In this document: positions 1 through 9,334 of the stretch, piece after piece
How the letters are laid out: each line of letters opens with the position of its first letter
How positions within the stretch are numbered: the first letter of the stretch is position 1
Assembly: GCF_024124825.1 (NCBI RefSeq)
Contig: NZ_JAMXSS010000002.1
Span: 372,001 to 436,000, forward strand
Reading direction: 5' to 3'
Origin: Arthrobacter sp. H16F315
GTDB taxonomy: Bacteria > Actinomycetota > Actinomycetes > Actinomycetales > Micrococcaceae
DNA length: 64,000 nt
Notes under the pieces: generated by a model
The model's database searches: none
What the model saw: the letters and a program-made list of their open reading frames with translations, nothing else
What the model was told of the DNA's origin: nothing
Made by a program: the position numbers and the translations under genes

Positions 1-1
1 G

Positions 2-916
2 CTGCGGCTGGTTCCGGCCGTCCCGGGCGACCGTAGCCGACGCCTGGACTGGGTGGGACTGGCGCTTACGACCCTGGGCGTGGGGACCGTCGTGGTGGGT
101 CTGGAGCTGGCGGGCGGCCGCGGTGCCGGCGCTCCGGCGGCCCTCACCTGCACCGCTGGGGCGCTGTTGCTCGGTGCTGCCGTCTGGTGGCTGCGGCGGG
201 CCCGGTACCCCTTGTTCGATTTGGTCGTCTTTTCCGCCCGTACATTCCGCGCCACGGCGACCGGCGGTTTTATCTACCGCCTGACGATCAGTGCCGTGCC
301 CTTCCTCTTGCCGCTGATGTTCCAAAACGGCTTCGGTTGGGATCCGCTGCACGCCGGGGTGCTCGTCGCTGCGGTATTCGTGGGCAATATCGGGATCAAA
401 CCGGCAACGACCCCGCTGATCCGGCACTTCGGTTTCAAAGCGGTGCTGGTGTTCGCAGCCCTGGCCTCGGCGGCCACCTTTACGCCGTGCGCCCTCCTCG
501 ACGCCGGCACCCCGGAGCCGCTGATTTTCGCGCTGCTCGCGGCCAGCGGAGCCTTCCGATCCATCGGTTTCTCGGCTTACGCCTCGGTGCAGTACGCCGA
601 CGTCCTTCCGGCCCAGATGCCATCCGCCAACGCCGTGTCCGCGACCCTCGTGCAGCTCGCTGCGGCGGCCGGGATAGCGATCGGGGCACTGCTGATCCGC
701 ACCTTCGGAGCCGGCGGCCCCCTGCCGGGCGGGGCTGGTGCGGCAGCCGCCGCCGGCGATCCGGTGGCAGCCTACCGTGCAGCGTTTTTTGCAATTGCTG
801 CGCTGATGCTCCTGAGCGCACTGGACAGCCTGACGCTGCCCCGCCATGCCGGAGCGGAAGTCAGCCGGCCTGGCCAAGCACCAGCGGAAGTACCGCCCCG
901 GCGCCCGCGAGCCTAA
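2..916 (+). CDS. MFS exporter, DHA2 (EmrB/QacA-like) family, 5' end outside the window
   Basis: This is the C-terminal part of a multidrug-type major facilitator transporter of the cytoplasmic membrane. The reading frame is open from base 2, and the codons before the first in-window GTG (53) read RRLDWVGLALTTLGVG, the start of a typical DHA2 membrane helix, so the real start lies upstream. At least seven hydrophobic segments follow, then a Pro/Arg-rich cytoplasmic tail. The substrate cannot be told. The last 56 bp overlap the convergent recQ gene. Confidence 0.85.
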   Translation: MRLVPAVPGDRSRRLDWVGLALTTLGVGTVVVGLELAGGRGAGAPAALTCTAGALLLGAAVWWLRRARYPLFDLVVFSARTFRATATGGFIYRLTISAVPFLLPLMFQNGFGWDPLHAGVLVAAVFVGNIGIKPATTPLIRHFGFKAVLVFAALASAATFTPCALLDAGTPEPLIFALLAASGAFRSIGFSAYASVQYADVLPAQMPSANAVSATLVQLAAAAGIAIGALLIRTFGAGGPLPGGAGAAAAAGDPVAAYRAAFFAIAALMLLSALDSLTLPRHAGAEVSRPGQAPAEVPPRRPRA

Positions 917-3050
917 GGGCCCTGCCTGCGACGGTCAGGCTCCAGCGGCTGTCAACCAGATCGTCAATCAGCATCACACTCTGGCCCTGGATCCCGGCAA
1001 GGGCCGCCTCCAGTTCAGGGCCCACCACAAGCCGGTCCCAGACCCCCGCAAGCCGGTAGGCGCTGTTGCCTCCACGGCCGCCGGTCGGTCCGCCGTGCCC
1101 CAGTTGCAGCTGGCCCAGATAGGGGAGCCGGCCGATCTCCGAGATGCCGCGGGCCAGCGAGTCGACCAGCGCGGGCTTGCTGCGGGACGGGATACTGATG
1201 ATCGCGGCGGGCCGGCCGGCACCACTCCAGCCGGGCGTGCGGGAGTCACCGGCACCCCATTCACGCAGCACCTGAACGCATGCCTGAAGCATGCCGGAGT
1301 CCACCGTGCGGTCGGGGGCTCCGGCGGCGAACGCTTCGCGCAGGGCGCCGCCCCAGCCCAGGTCCGTAAGCCTGGCCAGCGCCCGGCCGCTGGCGACGCT
1401 TTCTTCGGGTTTTATTTTGCCCTTCACCGGCACGCCCAGCCGGTCCATGCCGCTGGGCCATTGCAGCCGGGGTTCCAGCGGTACACCGGCGCGGCTCAGC
1501 GTCTGGCCCGCTGCTTCGGTGGCCGCGGCGGCAATGTCTGCGGGGAACCACTGACCGGCGCAGTTATCGCAGCGGCCGCAGGGGCGGGCTGTCTCGTCGT
1601 CGAGGACCGACGTGATGTATTCCATCCGGCAACCGGCGGTGTCCTGGTAGATCACCATCGAGTCCTGTTCGTCCACCCGGGCTTCCGCGATCCGGCCGTA
1701 ACGCTCGGCATCGTAGGTCCACGGCCGTCCGGTGGCCCGCCAGCCGCCGCCCACACGCTCCACCGCACCGTCAACTGCCAGCACCTTCAACAGCAGCTCC
1801 AAAGGGGTCCGGCGCAGGTCCACCCGCGCCTCCAGCGCCACCGTTGACACAGCCGCCCCGGCTTCGGCAAGAGCGGCCAGTACGGCGCCGGCCTTCTCCT
1901 CCGAGGGCATGGATGCGGTGGCGAAATACTGCCAGATATCGCGGTCCTCGGAACCGGGGAGCAACAGCACGTCGGCGTTCGCGGCCCCACGGCCCGCACG
2001 GCCGACCTGCTGGTAGTAAGCCACCGGCGAGGACGGCGCCCCGAGGTGCACCACAAACCCGAGGTCAGGCTTGTCAAAGCCCATGCCAAGGGCAGAGGTG
2101 GCCACGAGCGCCTTGACCTGGTTGTCCTTCAGGAGCTGCTCCGCGCGTTCCCTGTCCGCAGGGTCTGTCCGTCCGGTGTAGGCGAGCACTTCGTGTCCGG
2201 CCTCGGCGAGAAGCCGGGCGGTATCCTCGGCAGCGGAGACCGTCAGCGTGTAGATAATTCCACTGCCGGGCAGGTCTTTGAGGTGCGTGAGCAGCCAGCC
2301 AAGCCGGTCCCGGGAGTCCCGCAGGCTCAGCACGCCCAGCCGGAGGGAATCACGGCCGAGGGCGCCGCGGATGGTCAGCACCCCGGCGCCCAGCTGCTCC
2401 TCGATGTCATGAACCACCCGGGAGTTGGCGGTGGCGGTGGTGGCCAGTACCGGGACGGAGTCCGGCAGCTGGGTGATCAGGTCCGCGATACGCCGGTAGT
2501 CGGGACGGAAATCGTGGCCCCAGTCAGAGATGCAGTGGGCCTCATCGATGACCAGGAGCCCGGTGCGGCGGATTAGCTCCGGCAGCTGGTTCTCCCGGAA
2601 CGAGGGATTGGTGAGCCGCTCCGGCGAGACCAGCAGGACATCGACTTCATCCGCCGCGAGCTGTTCACGGACGCTGTCCCAATCCAGCTGGTTGGCGGAG
2701 TTAATGGCCACCGCCCGCACACCGGCACGGGCCGCGGCGGCCACCTGGTCACGCATCAGGGCCAGCAGCGGGGAGACAATCAGCGTGGGCCCGGCGCCGC
2801 GGCGCCGGAGCAGCAGCGAGGCAACAAAATACACCGCCGATTTGCCCCAGCCGGTGCGCTGCACCACAAGGGCCCGCCGGCCGCCGTCGACGAGGGCCTC
2901 AATCGCCTCAAACTGGCCGTCATGGAACTCCGCAGCCGGGTGGCCGACCAGCTCCCGCAACACCGTCTGGGCCTGTTCCCGGGTTCCGCCGGGCCCGGCG
3001 GCAGCATCGGGAGCGGCGGACAGCAGTGCAGCGTTCTGGTTAGTGGCCAT
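861..3050 (-). CDS. recQ: ATP-dependent DNA helicase RecQ with C-terminal phosphoribosyltransferase-like domain
   Basis: A 3'-5' superfamily 2 helicase for recombination and fork repair, 729 aa from the ATG at 3050; the frame is open further upstream but that part has no family similarity. Visible motifs are a Walker A variant RTGWGKS (residues 65-71), the box DEAH (169-172) followed by CISDWGHDFRP, and the Cys cluster CGRCDNC of the RecQ zinc domain. Instead of an HRDC domain the C-terminus carries a Rossmann-type stretch with DDLVDSRWSLT near residue 695, which resembles a PRPP-binding loop. RecQ-PRTase fusions are known in actinobacteria; the role of the extra domain is unclear. Its 3' end overlaps the MFS gene by 56 bp. 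Confidence 0.93.
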   Translation of the reverse strand: MATNQNAALLSAAPDAAAGPGGTREQAQTVLRELVGHPAAEFHDGQFEAIEALVDGGRRALVVQRTGWGKSAVYFVASLLLRRRGAGPTLIVSPLLALMRDQVAAAARAGVRAVAINSANQLDWDSVREQLAADEVDVLLVSPERLTNPSFRENQLPELIRRTGLLVIDEAHCISDWGHDFRPDYRRIADLITQLPDSVPVLATTATANSRVVHDIEEQLGAGVLTIRGALGRDSLRLGVLSLRDSRDRLGWLLTHLKDLPGSGIIYTLTVSAAEDTARLLAEAGHEVLAYTGRTDPADRERAEQLLKDNQVKALVATSALGMGFDKPDLGFVVHLGAPSSPVAYYQQVGRAGRGAANADVLLLPGSEDRDIWQYFATASMPSEEKAGAVLAALAEAGAAVSTVALEARVDLRRTPLELLLKVLAVDGAVERVGGGWRATGRPWTYDAERYGRIAEARVDEQDSMVIYQDTAGCRMEYITSVLDDETARPCGRCDNCAGQWFPADIAAAATEAAGQTLSRAGVPLEPRLQWPSGMDRLGVPVKGKIKPEESVASGRALARLTDLGWGGALREAFAAGAPDRTVDSGMLQACVQVLREWGAGDSRTPGWSGAGRPAAIISIPSRSKPALVDSLARGISEIGRLPYLGQLQLGHGGPTGGRGGNSAYRLAGVWDRLVVGPELEAALAGIQGQSVMLIDDLVDSRWSLTVAGRALRLAGAGAVLPLVLGQAG

Positions 3051-3213
3051 TGCTCCAGTATCCCAGCCGCCGCCGAGAGCCGCGAAGCCGCAGGGGCCGC
3101 TATGTGGACAATCACAGCGGTCCGCCGGCAGATCCACCGCGGACCGACACCGCGGACCGACATCGCCGGCACTCCTCCACAGCGGTGAACGGCTGCAACG
3201 TAAGATAAGACGC

Positions 3214-4631
3214 GTGACTACGGAAAAGACGAAGACTTTTGACCTTTCGGCCTCCTTCAAGGCCTACGACGTGCGCGGCATTGTCGGCGAGTCAATCACC
3301 GCGGAGATCGTCGAGGCTGTGGGCGCAGCGTTCGTTGACGTCCTGCAGCTGGAAGGCGAAACGGTCCTGGTCGGCGGCGATATGCGCCCCTCCTCCCCGA
3401 ATTCAGCAAGGCCTTCGCCAACGGCGCCGCCCGGCGCGGGGCCAACGTCCAGCTGCTCGACCTGATCTCCACCGATGAGCTCTACTACGCCTGCGGCGCG
3501 CTCAATGCAGCCGGCGCCACCTTCACCGCCAGCCACAACCCCGCCGCGTACAACGGCATCAAGATGGCCAAGGCCGGCGCCGAGCCGATCTCCTCCGAAT
3601 CCGGACTCAAGGAAATCCAGGCCCGCGCCGAGGAATACCTCAACGCCGGTTCGATCCCCGCCGCCGCCGCCCGCGGCCTAATCGGCGTCCATGACGTGCT
3701 GAAGGACTACTCCGAGTACCTCCGCAGCCTGGTGGAGCTCACCGGCAACCGCCCGCTGAAAGTCGTAGTCGATGCCGGCAACGGCATGGCCGGCCTCACC
3801 ACGCCCGCGGTGCTCGGGGACACCCTGCTGCCCGCACTCCCCCTCGAAATCATTCCGCTGTACTTCGAGCTCGACGGATCGTTCCCGAACCACCCCGCCA
3901 ACCCGCTGGAGCCCGAGAACCTGCGTGACCTGCAGGCCGCCGTCCTCGAACACGGGGCAGACATCGGGCTAGCCTTCGACGGCGACGCCGACCGTTGCTT
4001 TGTCATCGATGAGAACGGCGAACCGGTCTCGCCGTCCGCGATCACCGGCATGGTGGCCCGCCGCGAAATTGCCCGCGCGCAGGCACTCGGCGAGGAGAAT
4101 CCAACTGTCATCCATAACCTGCTGACCTCCCGCGCCGTCCCCGAGCTGGTGGCGCGCCACGGCGGCCGGGCAGTGCGCACCCGCGTCGGCCACTCGTTCA
4201 TCAAGGCCGAGATGGCAGCGGAAGGGGCCGTCTTCGGCGGCGAACACTCCGCGCACTTCTACTTCCGCGACTTCTGGAACGCGGACACCGGCATGCTCGC
4301 CGCGATGCATGTCCTCGCCGCCCTCGGGGAGCAGGCCGGCCCGCTGTCCGAGCTCGGCCGCGAGTACGAGCCATACCGGTCCTCCGGCGAGATTAACTCG
4401 GAAATCGAAGACAAGGCCGGCGCCGTGGAACGGGTCCGCCACGACTTCCATTCCGAGGACGTCGAGATGGACTACCTCGACGGCAGCACCTTCATTGCCA
4501 CCGACGGCAGTTACTGGTTCAATCTGCGCCCTTCCAACACCGAGCCTTTCCTCCGCTTGAACGTCGAGGCGACGGACAAGGCCACAATGGAGCGGGTCCG
4601 CGACCGCGTCCTGGCACTGGTCCGGGGCTAG
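3214..4631 (+). pseudogene. Phosphomannomutase/phosphoglucomutase, broken by one frameshift
   Basis: Alpha-D-phosphohexomutase, interconverting hexose 1- and 6-phosphates for cell-wall and glycan precursors. It starts at GTG 3214 (reading TTEKTKTFDLSASFKAYDVR). The frame breaks in the C run at 3395-3398 (CGCCCCTCCTCCCCGAATTC): one extra C restores PSSPEFSKAFANG and continues to the stop at 4631, giving about 472 aa, the usual length. After the shift all four family signatures are intact: TASHNPAAYNGIK with the phosphoserine, the metal loop DGDADR, the sugar loop GGEHSAH and the phosphate loop RPSNTEPF. Intact signatures on both sides and a lone homopolymer change argue for a sequencing error. 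Confidence 0.9.
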
Positions 4632-4635
4632 GCAC

Positions 4636-5130
4636 GTGTCGGAACTGCCCTCGGAGACATCTGCCCCCTCCGCTGCTAACTCCTGGCGCGACACCGTCCC
4701 GGAAGCCAGCGCCACCGATCTGGAGAACCTGCTCGGCACCGGGGTCGGTGCCGCCCAGGAGCAGCTTGAGCGCAACGGCGGGTTCCTGCCGTTCGCCCTG
4801 GTGGTGGAGAACGACGGCGAGGTCCGGCTGGTCGCCGTCACCCCCGCCGACGCAGACGAGGGTACCGACGCCGATTTTGACGCGGACTCGATGATCAGCG
4901 ACCTCACGGAACTGCTGAGGCAGCACCGGGACGAGTTCCGCGCCGCGGCCATCGTTTGTGACATCACCCTGCTGGAAGAAGCTTCGGATGCCATCCACGT
5001 GGCCGCAGAGCATCGTGACGGCTCGCTGTTTGCCGCGGTCCTGCCCTACGCCGCCAACCCTGCGACCCGTGAGCTGGAATTCGGCGAGCTCTCCGCCGAC
5101 ACCAACGAGCCCGGCGTTTGGGTGGACTAG
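4636..5130 (+). CDS. Conserved hypothetical protein, acidic, 164 aa
   Basis: GTG start four bases after the mutase stop, so the two are probably co-transcribed. The protein is soluble and acidic, with no signal peptide, membrane segment or Cys cluster. Regions such as GFLPFALVVENDGEVRLVAV and the central Asp-rich stretch TDADFDADSM suggest a small alpha/beta fold, but I do not recognise the family. A role with the mutase is possible from position only. Confidence 0.8.
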   Translation: MSELPSETSAPSAANSWRDTVPEASATDLENLLGTGVGAAQEQLERNGGFLPFALVVENDGEVRLVAVTPADADEGTDADFDADSMISDLTELLRQHRDEFRAAAIVCDITLLEEASDAIHVAAEHRDGSLFAAVLPYAANPATRELEFGELSADTNEPGVWVD

Positions 5131-5150
5131 ACCGCCGGTAAACTGGTGTT

Positions 5151-5600
5151 ATGAAGATTAACGCCTTCGCGGATGTGAGCCTGCGCGCCATGATGGTGCT
5201 CGCCGCGGCTCCCGACGGCGGACTCCTCACCACCCAGAGCGTAGCCGACGCCGTCGCAACGCCGTACAACCATGTCAGTAAGGCGATGGCGAAGCTGCGC
5301 GAACTGGGCATGATCGACGTCGAACGCGGCCGGCACGGCGGTGCCCGGCTCAGCAGCGCCGGCCGGACCGCCACCGTCGGGGCGCTCCTGCGCCAGCTGG
5401 ACACCCGCCTTGACCCTGCCGACTGCGTCTCTACCGGCGGAGTGTGCCCGCTGATTAACGAATGCCGCCTCCGCGGCGCCCTCGCACGGGCCCGCGAGGC
5501 CTTCTACCTCGAACTGGACGATCTGGTGGTCGCATCGCTGCCCACCTCCCGGCAGATGGCGCCGGTGTTCCAGGTGATTGGCCTGCGCCCGGGCCTCTGA
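5151..5600 (+). CDS. nsrR: Rrf2-family nitric-oxide-sensing repressor, NsrR type
   Basis: A 149-aa winged-helix repressor. The N-terminal HTH includes VADAVATPYNHVSKAMAKL and a wing with RGRHGGARL. The iron-sulfur ligands expected for actinobacterial NsrR are present: Cys92, Cys99, Cys105 and Asp8, the same set known for the Streptomyces coelicolor protein. In that family nitric oxide nitrosylates the [4Fe-4S] cluster and releases DNA. The gene lies directly before a flavohemoprotein gene on the same strand, with an NsrR-like operator between them, which supports the assignment. ATG 5151 is used. Confidence 0.9.
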   Translation: MKINAFADVSLRAMMVLAAAPDGGLLTTQSVADAVATPYNHVSKAMAKLRELGMIDVERGRHGGARLSSAGRTATVGALLRQLDTRLDPADCVSTGGVCPLINECRLRGALARAREAFYLELDDLVVASLPTSRQMAPVFQVIGLRPGL

Positions 5601-5670
5601 ACTCCCGCTTCGCCCGCCCCACCCCAGCGCCCAGTCGCCGCGCCCGGGAATCCACCCGATTTGAAGTTGT

Positions 5671-5699
5671 TTCTACACCCTGTAAAACTGAGGTATAAA
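5671..5699 (+). promoter_or_regulatory. Probable promoter of the flavohemoprotein gene
   Basis: A -10 element TATAAA (5694-5699) lies 17 bp after a weak -35 TTCTAC (5671-5676). Transcription would start near 5706, inside the NsrR palindrome, a usual layout for repression. The -35 match is poor, so the assignment leans on the -10 and on position. Confidence 0.45.
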
Positions 5700-5723
5700 T
5701 ACTTGCATTTCAAATACTTATAT
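5699..5723. promoter_or_regulatory. NsrR-like operator
   Basis: An imperfect palindrome centred on base 5711 with core GCATTTCAAATAC, which fits the GYATTTNAAATRC pattern of NsrR sites known in proteobacteria and actinobacteria. It lies between the repressor gene and the hmp start, at the predicted transcription start. Confidence 0.7.
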
Positions 5724-5770
5724 TTTCATCGGTCCGGTTGCAGACCCGGGCCACTATCTCAGGAGTCCCA

Positions 5771-6931
5771 ATGCTCTCGGACAAATCCTTCCCCGTGATC
5801 GAGGCCACCCTTCCCCTGGTCGGTTCCCGGATCGGTGAAATCACGCCCAAGTTCTACGCCCGGCTCTTCGCAGCGCACCCGGAACTGCTGGACGGTCTCT
5901 TCAGCCGCTCCAACCAGCGCAACGGCAACCAGCAGCAGGCGCTGGCCGGGAGCATCGCCGCGTTCGCCACCCACCTGGTGAACAACCCCGGCACCCTGCC
6001 CGAGACGGTGCTCGCCCGCATCGCCCACCGCCACGCTTCCCTCGGCATCACCGAACCCCAATACCAGGTGGTCTACGAGCACCTCTTCGCCGCCATCGCC
6101 GAGGACCTGGCCGAGGTCATCACCCCGGAAATCGCCGATGCCTGGACCGAGGTCTACTGGCTCATGGCGGATGCGCTGATCAAGCTCGAGAAGGGCCTCT
6201 ACGCCGCACAGGCCAACGGCACGATGTGGAGCCCGTGGCGGGTCGCCGCCAAGGCCGCCGCCGGTACCGGCTCCACGACCTTCACCCTGGAACCGGCCGA
6301 CGACACCCCTGTCACTGAGGCCCTCGCCGGGCAGTACGTGAGCGTCAAGGTCCAGCTGCCGGACGGGCTGCGCCAGGTCCGCCAGTACTCGCTGTCCGGC
6401 AGCGCCGGCACCAGCCGCACCTTCACCACCAAAAAGGACGACGGCGGCGAAGTCTCCCCCGTCCTGCACAACAACGTCCAGGTGGGCGACATACTCGAGA
6501 TCTCCAACCCCTACGGTGAAATCACCCTCAAGGAAGGCGAAGGCCCCGTCGTGCTGGCCTCCGCCGGCATCGGCTGCACACCGACCGCCTCGATCCTGCG
6601 CTCCCTCGCGGACGCCGGCTCGGACCGCCAGGTCCTGGTCCTGCACGCGGAGAGCGACCTGGAGTCCTGGGCACTGCGCAGCCAGATGACGGACGACGTC
6701 GAACGCCTCGACGGTGCCGACCTCCAGCTCTGGCTCGAGAGCCCGGCAGCCGGTGCCAAGAACGGCTTTATGTCGCTGCGCGAAGTGGACCTTCCGGCCA
6801 ACGCCTCGCTGTACCTGTGCGGCCCGCTGCCCTTTATGAAGAGCATCCGCAACGAGGCCATCAACGCAGGTATCCCGGCGACCAAGATCCATTACGAGGT
6901 CTTTGGCCCGGACATCTGGCTCGCAAGCTAG
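5771..6931 (+). CDS. hmp: Flavohemoprotein, nitric oxide dioxygenase
   Basis: Oxidises nitric oxide to nitrate with O2 and NAD(P)H in the cytoplasm. The ATG at 5771 is preceded by AGGAG at a good distance; the longer open frame from 5738 adds a non-conserved tail. The 386-aa protein has an N-terminal globin domain with the proximal haem His in HRHASLGI (His88), then a ferredoxin-reductase module with the FAD motif RQYSLSG and the NAD-binding motif GIGCTPTASIL, and a C-terminus YEVFGPDIW typical of Hmp. Length and domain order are normal. It is probably regulated by the upstream NsrR. Confidence 0.95.
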   Translation: MLSDKSFPVIEATLPLVGSRIGEITPKFYARLFAAHPELLDGLFSRSNQRNGNQQQALAGSIAAFATHLVNNPGTLPETVLARIAHRHASLGITEPQYQVVYEHLFAAIAEDLAEVITPEIADAWTEVYWLMADALIKLEKGLYAAQANGTMWSPWRVAAKAAAGTGSTTFTLEPADDTPVTEALAGQYVSVKVQLPDGLRQVRQYSLSGSAGTSRTFTTKKDDGGEVSPVLHNNVQVGDILEISNPYGEITLKEGEGPVVLASAGIGCTPTASILRSLADAGSDRQVLVLHAESDLESWALRSQMTDDVERLDGADLQLWLESPAAGAKNGFMSLREVDLPANASLYLCGPLPFMKSIRNEAINAGIPATKIHYEVFGPDIWLAS

Positions 6932-6969
6932 ATCCCCGCCGCCCTGGCTTCGGAGACCCCGGCGAGGGA

Positions 6970-7016
6970 ACGACGGCGGCCCCGCACCTTTTCACAAGGT
7001 GCGGGGCCGCCGTCGT
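6970..7016. terminator. Bidirectional terminator between hmp and pckG
   Basis: A perfect 21-bp inverted repeat (6970-6990 and 6996-7016) with the 5-base loop TTCAC, placed between the 3' ends of two convergent genes. The stem ends in AAGGT/ACCTT and has no long T tract, as often in high-GC actinobacteria. Confidence 0.85.
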
Positions 7017-7031
7017 CTGATCAGCCCGCTG

Positions 7032-8864
7032 CTAGTGCGCGGCCATACGTTCCTTCAGGCCCTCAAGTTCCGAGCGCAGGGCCTCGGGCAGGGAGTCACC
7101 GAACCTCGCGTACCACTCTTCGATCGAGGCGAGTTCGGTGTCCCACTCCTCGCGGTCCACGCGGACGGCGTCTTCGACGTGGGCGTGCGTGAGGTCCAGT
7201 CCGGTCAGATCCAGGGAGTGCCCGGCCGGGACGAAGCCGATGGGGGTCTCGACGGCCTCCGCCTTGCCTTCGATCCGCTCGATGGCCCATTTGAGGACCC
7301 GAGCGTTGTCGCCGAAGCCGGGCCAGGCGAAGCCGCCCTCGGCGGTGCGCCGGAACCAGTTGACCAGGAAGATGTGCGGCAGGCGTTCGGGATCAGCCTT
7401 CCCGGAGACGCTGATCCAGTGCTTGAGGTAGTCCCCCGCGTCGTAGCCGATGAACGGGAGCATGGCCATCGGGTCGCGCCGCAGCACACCGACCTTGCCG
7501 GCCGCCGCGGCGGTCGTCTCCGAGGACAGGGTGGAGCCCATAAAGATGCCATTGGTCCAGCTCCGGGCCTGGGTAACCAGGGGCACAGTGGTCTTGCGCC
7601 GGCCGCCGAAGAGGATCGCGGAAAGCTCCACACCGTCGGGGCTGTAGTACTCCTCGGCCAGCATGTCTACCTGTGATATCGGGGTGCAGAAGCGGGAGTT
7701 CGGGTGGGCTGCAGGCTGGTCCGAACCAGGAGTCCAGGAGTTGCCCTGCCAGTCGGTCAGGTGCGCGGGAACCTCGTCCGTCATCCCTTCCCACCAGACG
7801 CCGCCGTCGTCCGTCAGGGCCACGTTGGTGAAGATGCTGTGGCCCTTAGCGATGGCGCGCATGGCGTTGGGGTTGGTACCCCAACCGGTGCCGGGGGCGA
7901 CGCCGAACAGACCGGCCTCCGGGTTGGTGGCCCGCAATTCACCTTCCTTGCCGATCCGCATCCAGGTGATGTCGTCACCAAGGGTTTCGACGCCCCAACC
8001 CTCGATGGTCGGATCCAGCAGGGCGAGGTTGGTCTTGCCGCAGGCCGACGGGAACGCGGCAGAGATGTAGTAGTTCTTCTTCTCCGGCGAGGTCAGCTTG
8101 AGGATGAGCATGTGCTCAGCAAGCCACCCCTCATCGCGGGCCATCACGGAGGCGATGCGCAGGGCGTAGCACTTTTTGCCCAGCAGGGCGTTGCCGCCGT
8201 AGCCGGAGCCGAAGGACCAGATCGAGCGTTCCTCCGGGAAGTGCACGATCCACTTGTCCGGATTGCAGGGCCAGGCAACGTCTTGCTGGCCGGCGGCCAG
8301 CGGTGCGCCCAGGGAGTGCAGTGCCGGGACGAAGAAGGCATTGGTCGCGGTGATCTTCTCCAGCACCTCGGTGCCGATCGTGGCCATGATGCGCATGGAG
8401 GCGACAACGTACGCGCTGTCCGTAATTTCCACACCAAACTTGGGATCCTCGGCGTCAAGGTGGCCCATAACAAACGGGATGACGTACATGGTGCGGCCGC
8501 GCATGGAGCCGCTGAACAGGCCGCGCAGCTTCTCCTTCATCTCCGCCGGAGCCATCCAGTTGTTGGTAAAGCCTGCATCACGTTCGTTTTCCGAGCAGAT
8601 GAAGGTCTGCTCCTCGACCCGGGCCACATCGGCGGGATCGGAGAATGCCGCGAAAGATTTGGGGAACAGCTTTTCGTTCAGGCGGGTCAGTGTGCCCGCG
8701 GCAACGAGTTCGTCCGTGAGCCGGGTGTTCTCTTCTTCGGAGCCGTCTACCCAGTGGATCCGGTCCGGCTGGGTCAGTTCAGCTACCTCTTCAACCCATG
8801 CCAGCAGCCCGGCATGTGTGGTGGGTGCCTTTTCAAGCAACGGCAGTCGCGCCAAATCTCCCAT
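7032..8864 (-). CDS. pckG: Phosphoenolpyruvate carboxykinase (GTP)
   Basis: Converts oxaloacetate and GTP to PEP, CO2 and GDP: gluconeogenesis in the cytoplasm. 610 aa, normal for the GTP class. The kinase P-loop reads SACGKTNLA, upstream of the metal/substrate region DDITWMRIG; the lid and guanine-binding regions are also recognisable ([19 protein letters not shown]). The ATG at 8864 follows a purine-rich ribosome site. Monocistronic: a strong hairpin closes it at the 3' side and a tRNA lies upstream on the other strand. Confidence 0.96.
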   Translation of the reverse strand: MGDLARLPLLEKAPTTHAGLLAWVEEVAELTQPDRIHWVDGSEEENTRLTDELVAAGTLTRLNEKLFPKSFAAFSDPADVARVEEQTFICSENERDAGFTNNWMAPAEMKEKLRGLFSGSMRGRTMYVIPFVMGHLDAEDPKFGVEITDSAYVVASMRIMATIGTEVLEKITATNAFFVPALHSLGAPLAAGQQDVAWPCNPDKWIVHFPEERSIWSFGSGYGGNALLGKKCYALRIASVMARDEGWLAEHMLILKLTSPEKKNYYISAAFPSACGKTNLALLDPTIEGWGVETLGDDITWMRIGKEGELRATNPEAGLFGVAPGTGWGTNPNAMRAIAKGHSIFTNVALTDDGGVWWEGMTDEVPAHLTDWQGNSWTPGSDQPAAHPNSRFCTPISQVDMLAEEYYSPDGVELSAILFGGRRKTTVPLVTQARSWTNGIFMGSTLSSETTAAAAGKVGVLRRDPMAMLPFIGYDAGDYLKHWISVSGKADPERLPHIFLVNWFRRTAEGGFAWPGFGDNARVLKWAIERIEGKAEAVETPIGFVPAGHSLDLTGLDLTHAHVEDAVRVDREEWDTELASIEEWYARFGDSLPEALRSELEGLKERMAAH

Positions 8865-9066
8865 TACGGTTCCCTTCCTCGGGTTCAGTCGTGTTTCCTA
8901 AATGTAGGGCTAGATCACCCCCGAAAATGGGGCATTATGTGGGGTGAACGGGGGAAGGGATTTCAAAAAGCCCGGAAATTCAAGGAATCAACACTGCGAA
9001 CCGATGCTATTTTGTGAGTAAGGTCACGTAGACCGGTCTAGTCAGCTAGATTACACCTGTTTCGAT

Positions 9067-9096
9067 TTGTCACCGCGGCCCCCTCTCGCGTAAAGT
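9067..9096 (+). promoter_or_regulatory. Probable promoter of tRNA-Arg
   Basis: TTGTCA (9067-9072), an 18-bp spacer, then TAAAGT (9091-9096). The predicted start near 9103 is about 36 bases before the mature tRNA. Confidence 0.5.
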
Positions 9097-9138
9097 AATT
9101 CGAGGTTCAGGGAGCGAGAAGTTCCAGGAACAGAAAAT

Positions 9139-9212
<74 letters not shown>

Positions 9213-9220
9213 CAGAGAAG

Positions 9221-9258
9221 AAGATCCGCACCGGCCCGCCGGTGCGGATCTTTGTTTA
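9221..9258 (+). terminator. Rho-independent terminator of tRNA-Arg
   Basis: A 14-bp perfect stem (9221-9234 with 9239-9252), loop CCCG, followed by a T-rich tail. Confidence 0.85.
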
Positions 9259-9334
9259 ACCCACCGGCGGACCCAGCCCCGGCCCGCCCGCTGCAGACGG
9301 CCCGGCCGGACCTCGCGGGGGTTAGGCTTTTGCC

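Noticed and set aside
3395-3399. Programmed ribosomal frameshifting as explanation for the broken genes
   Set aside because: No slippery heptamers or downstream structures are shared, the affected genes are unrelated, and the shifts all fit simple homopolymer length error.
5738-5770. Earlier start for hmp
   Set aside because: It lies just downstream of the predicted promoter/operator, has no ribosome site and adds non-conserved residues; AGGAG precedes ATG 5771.
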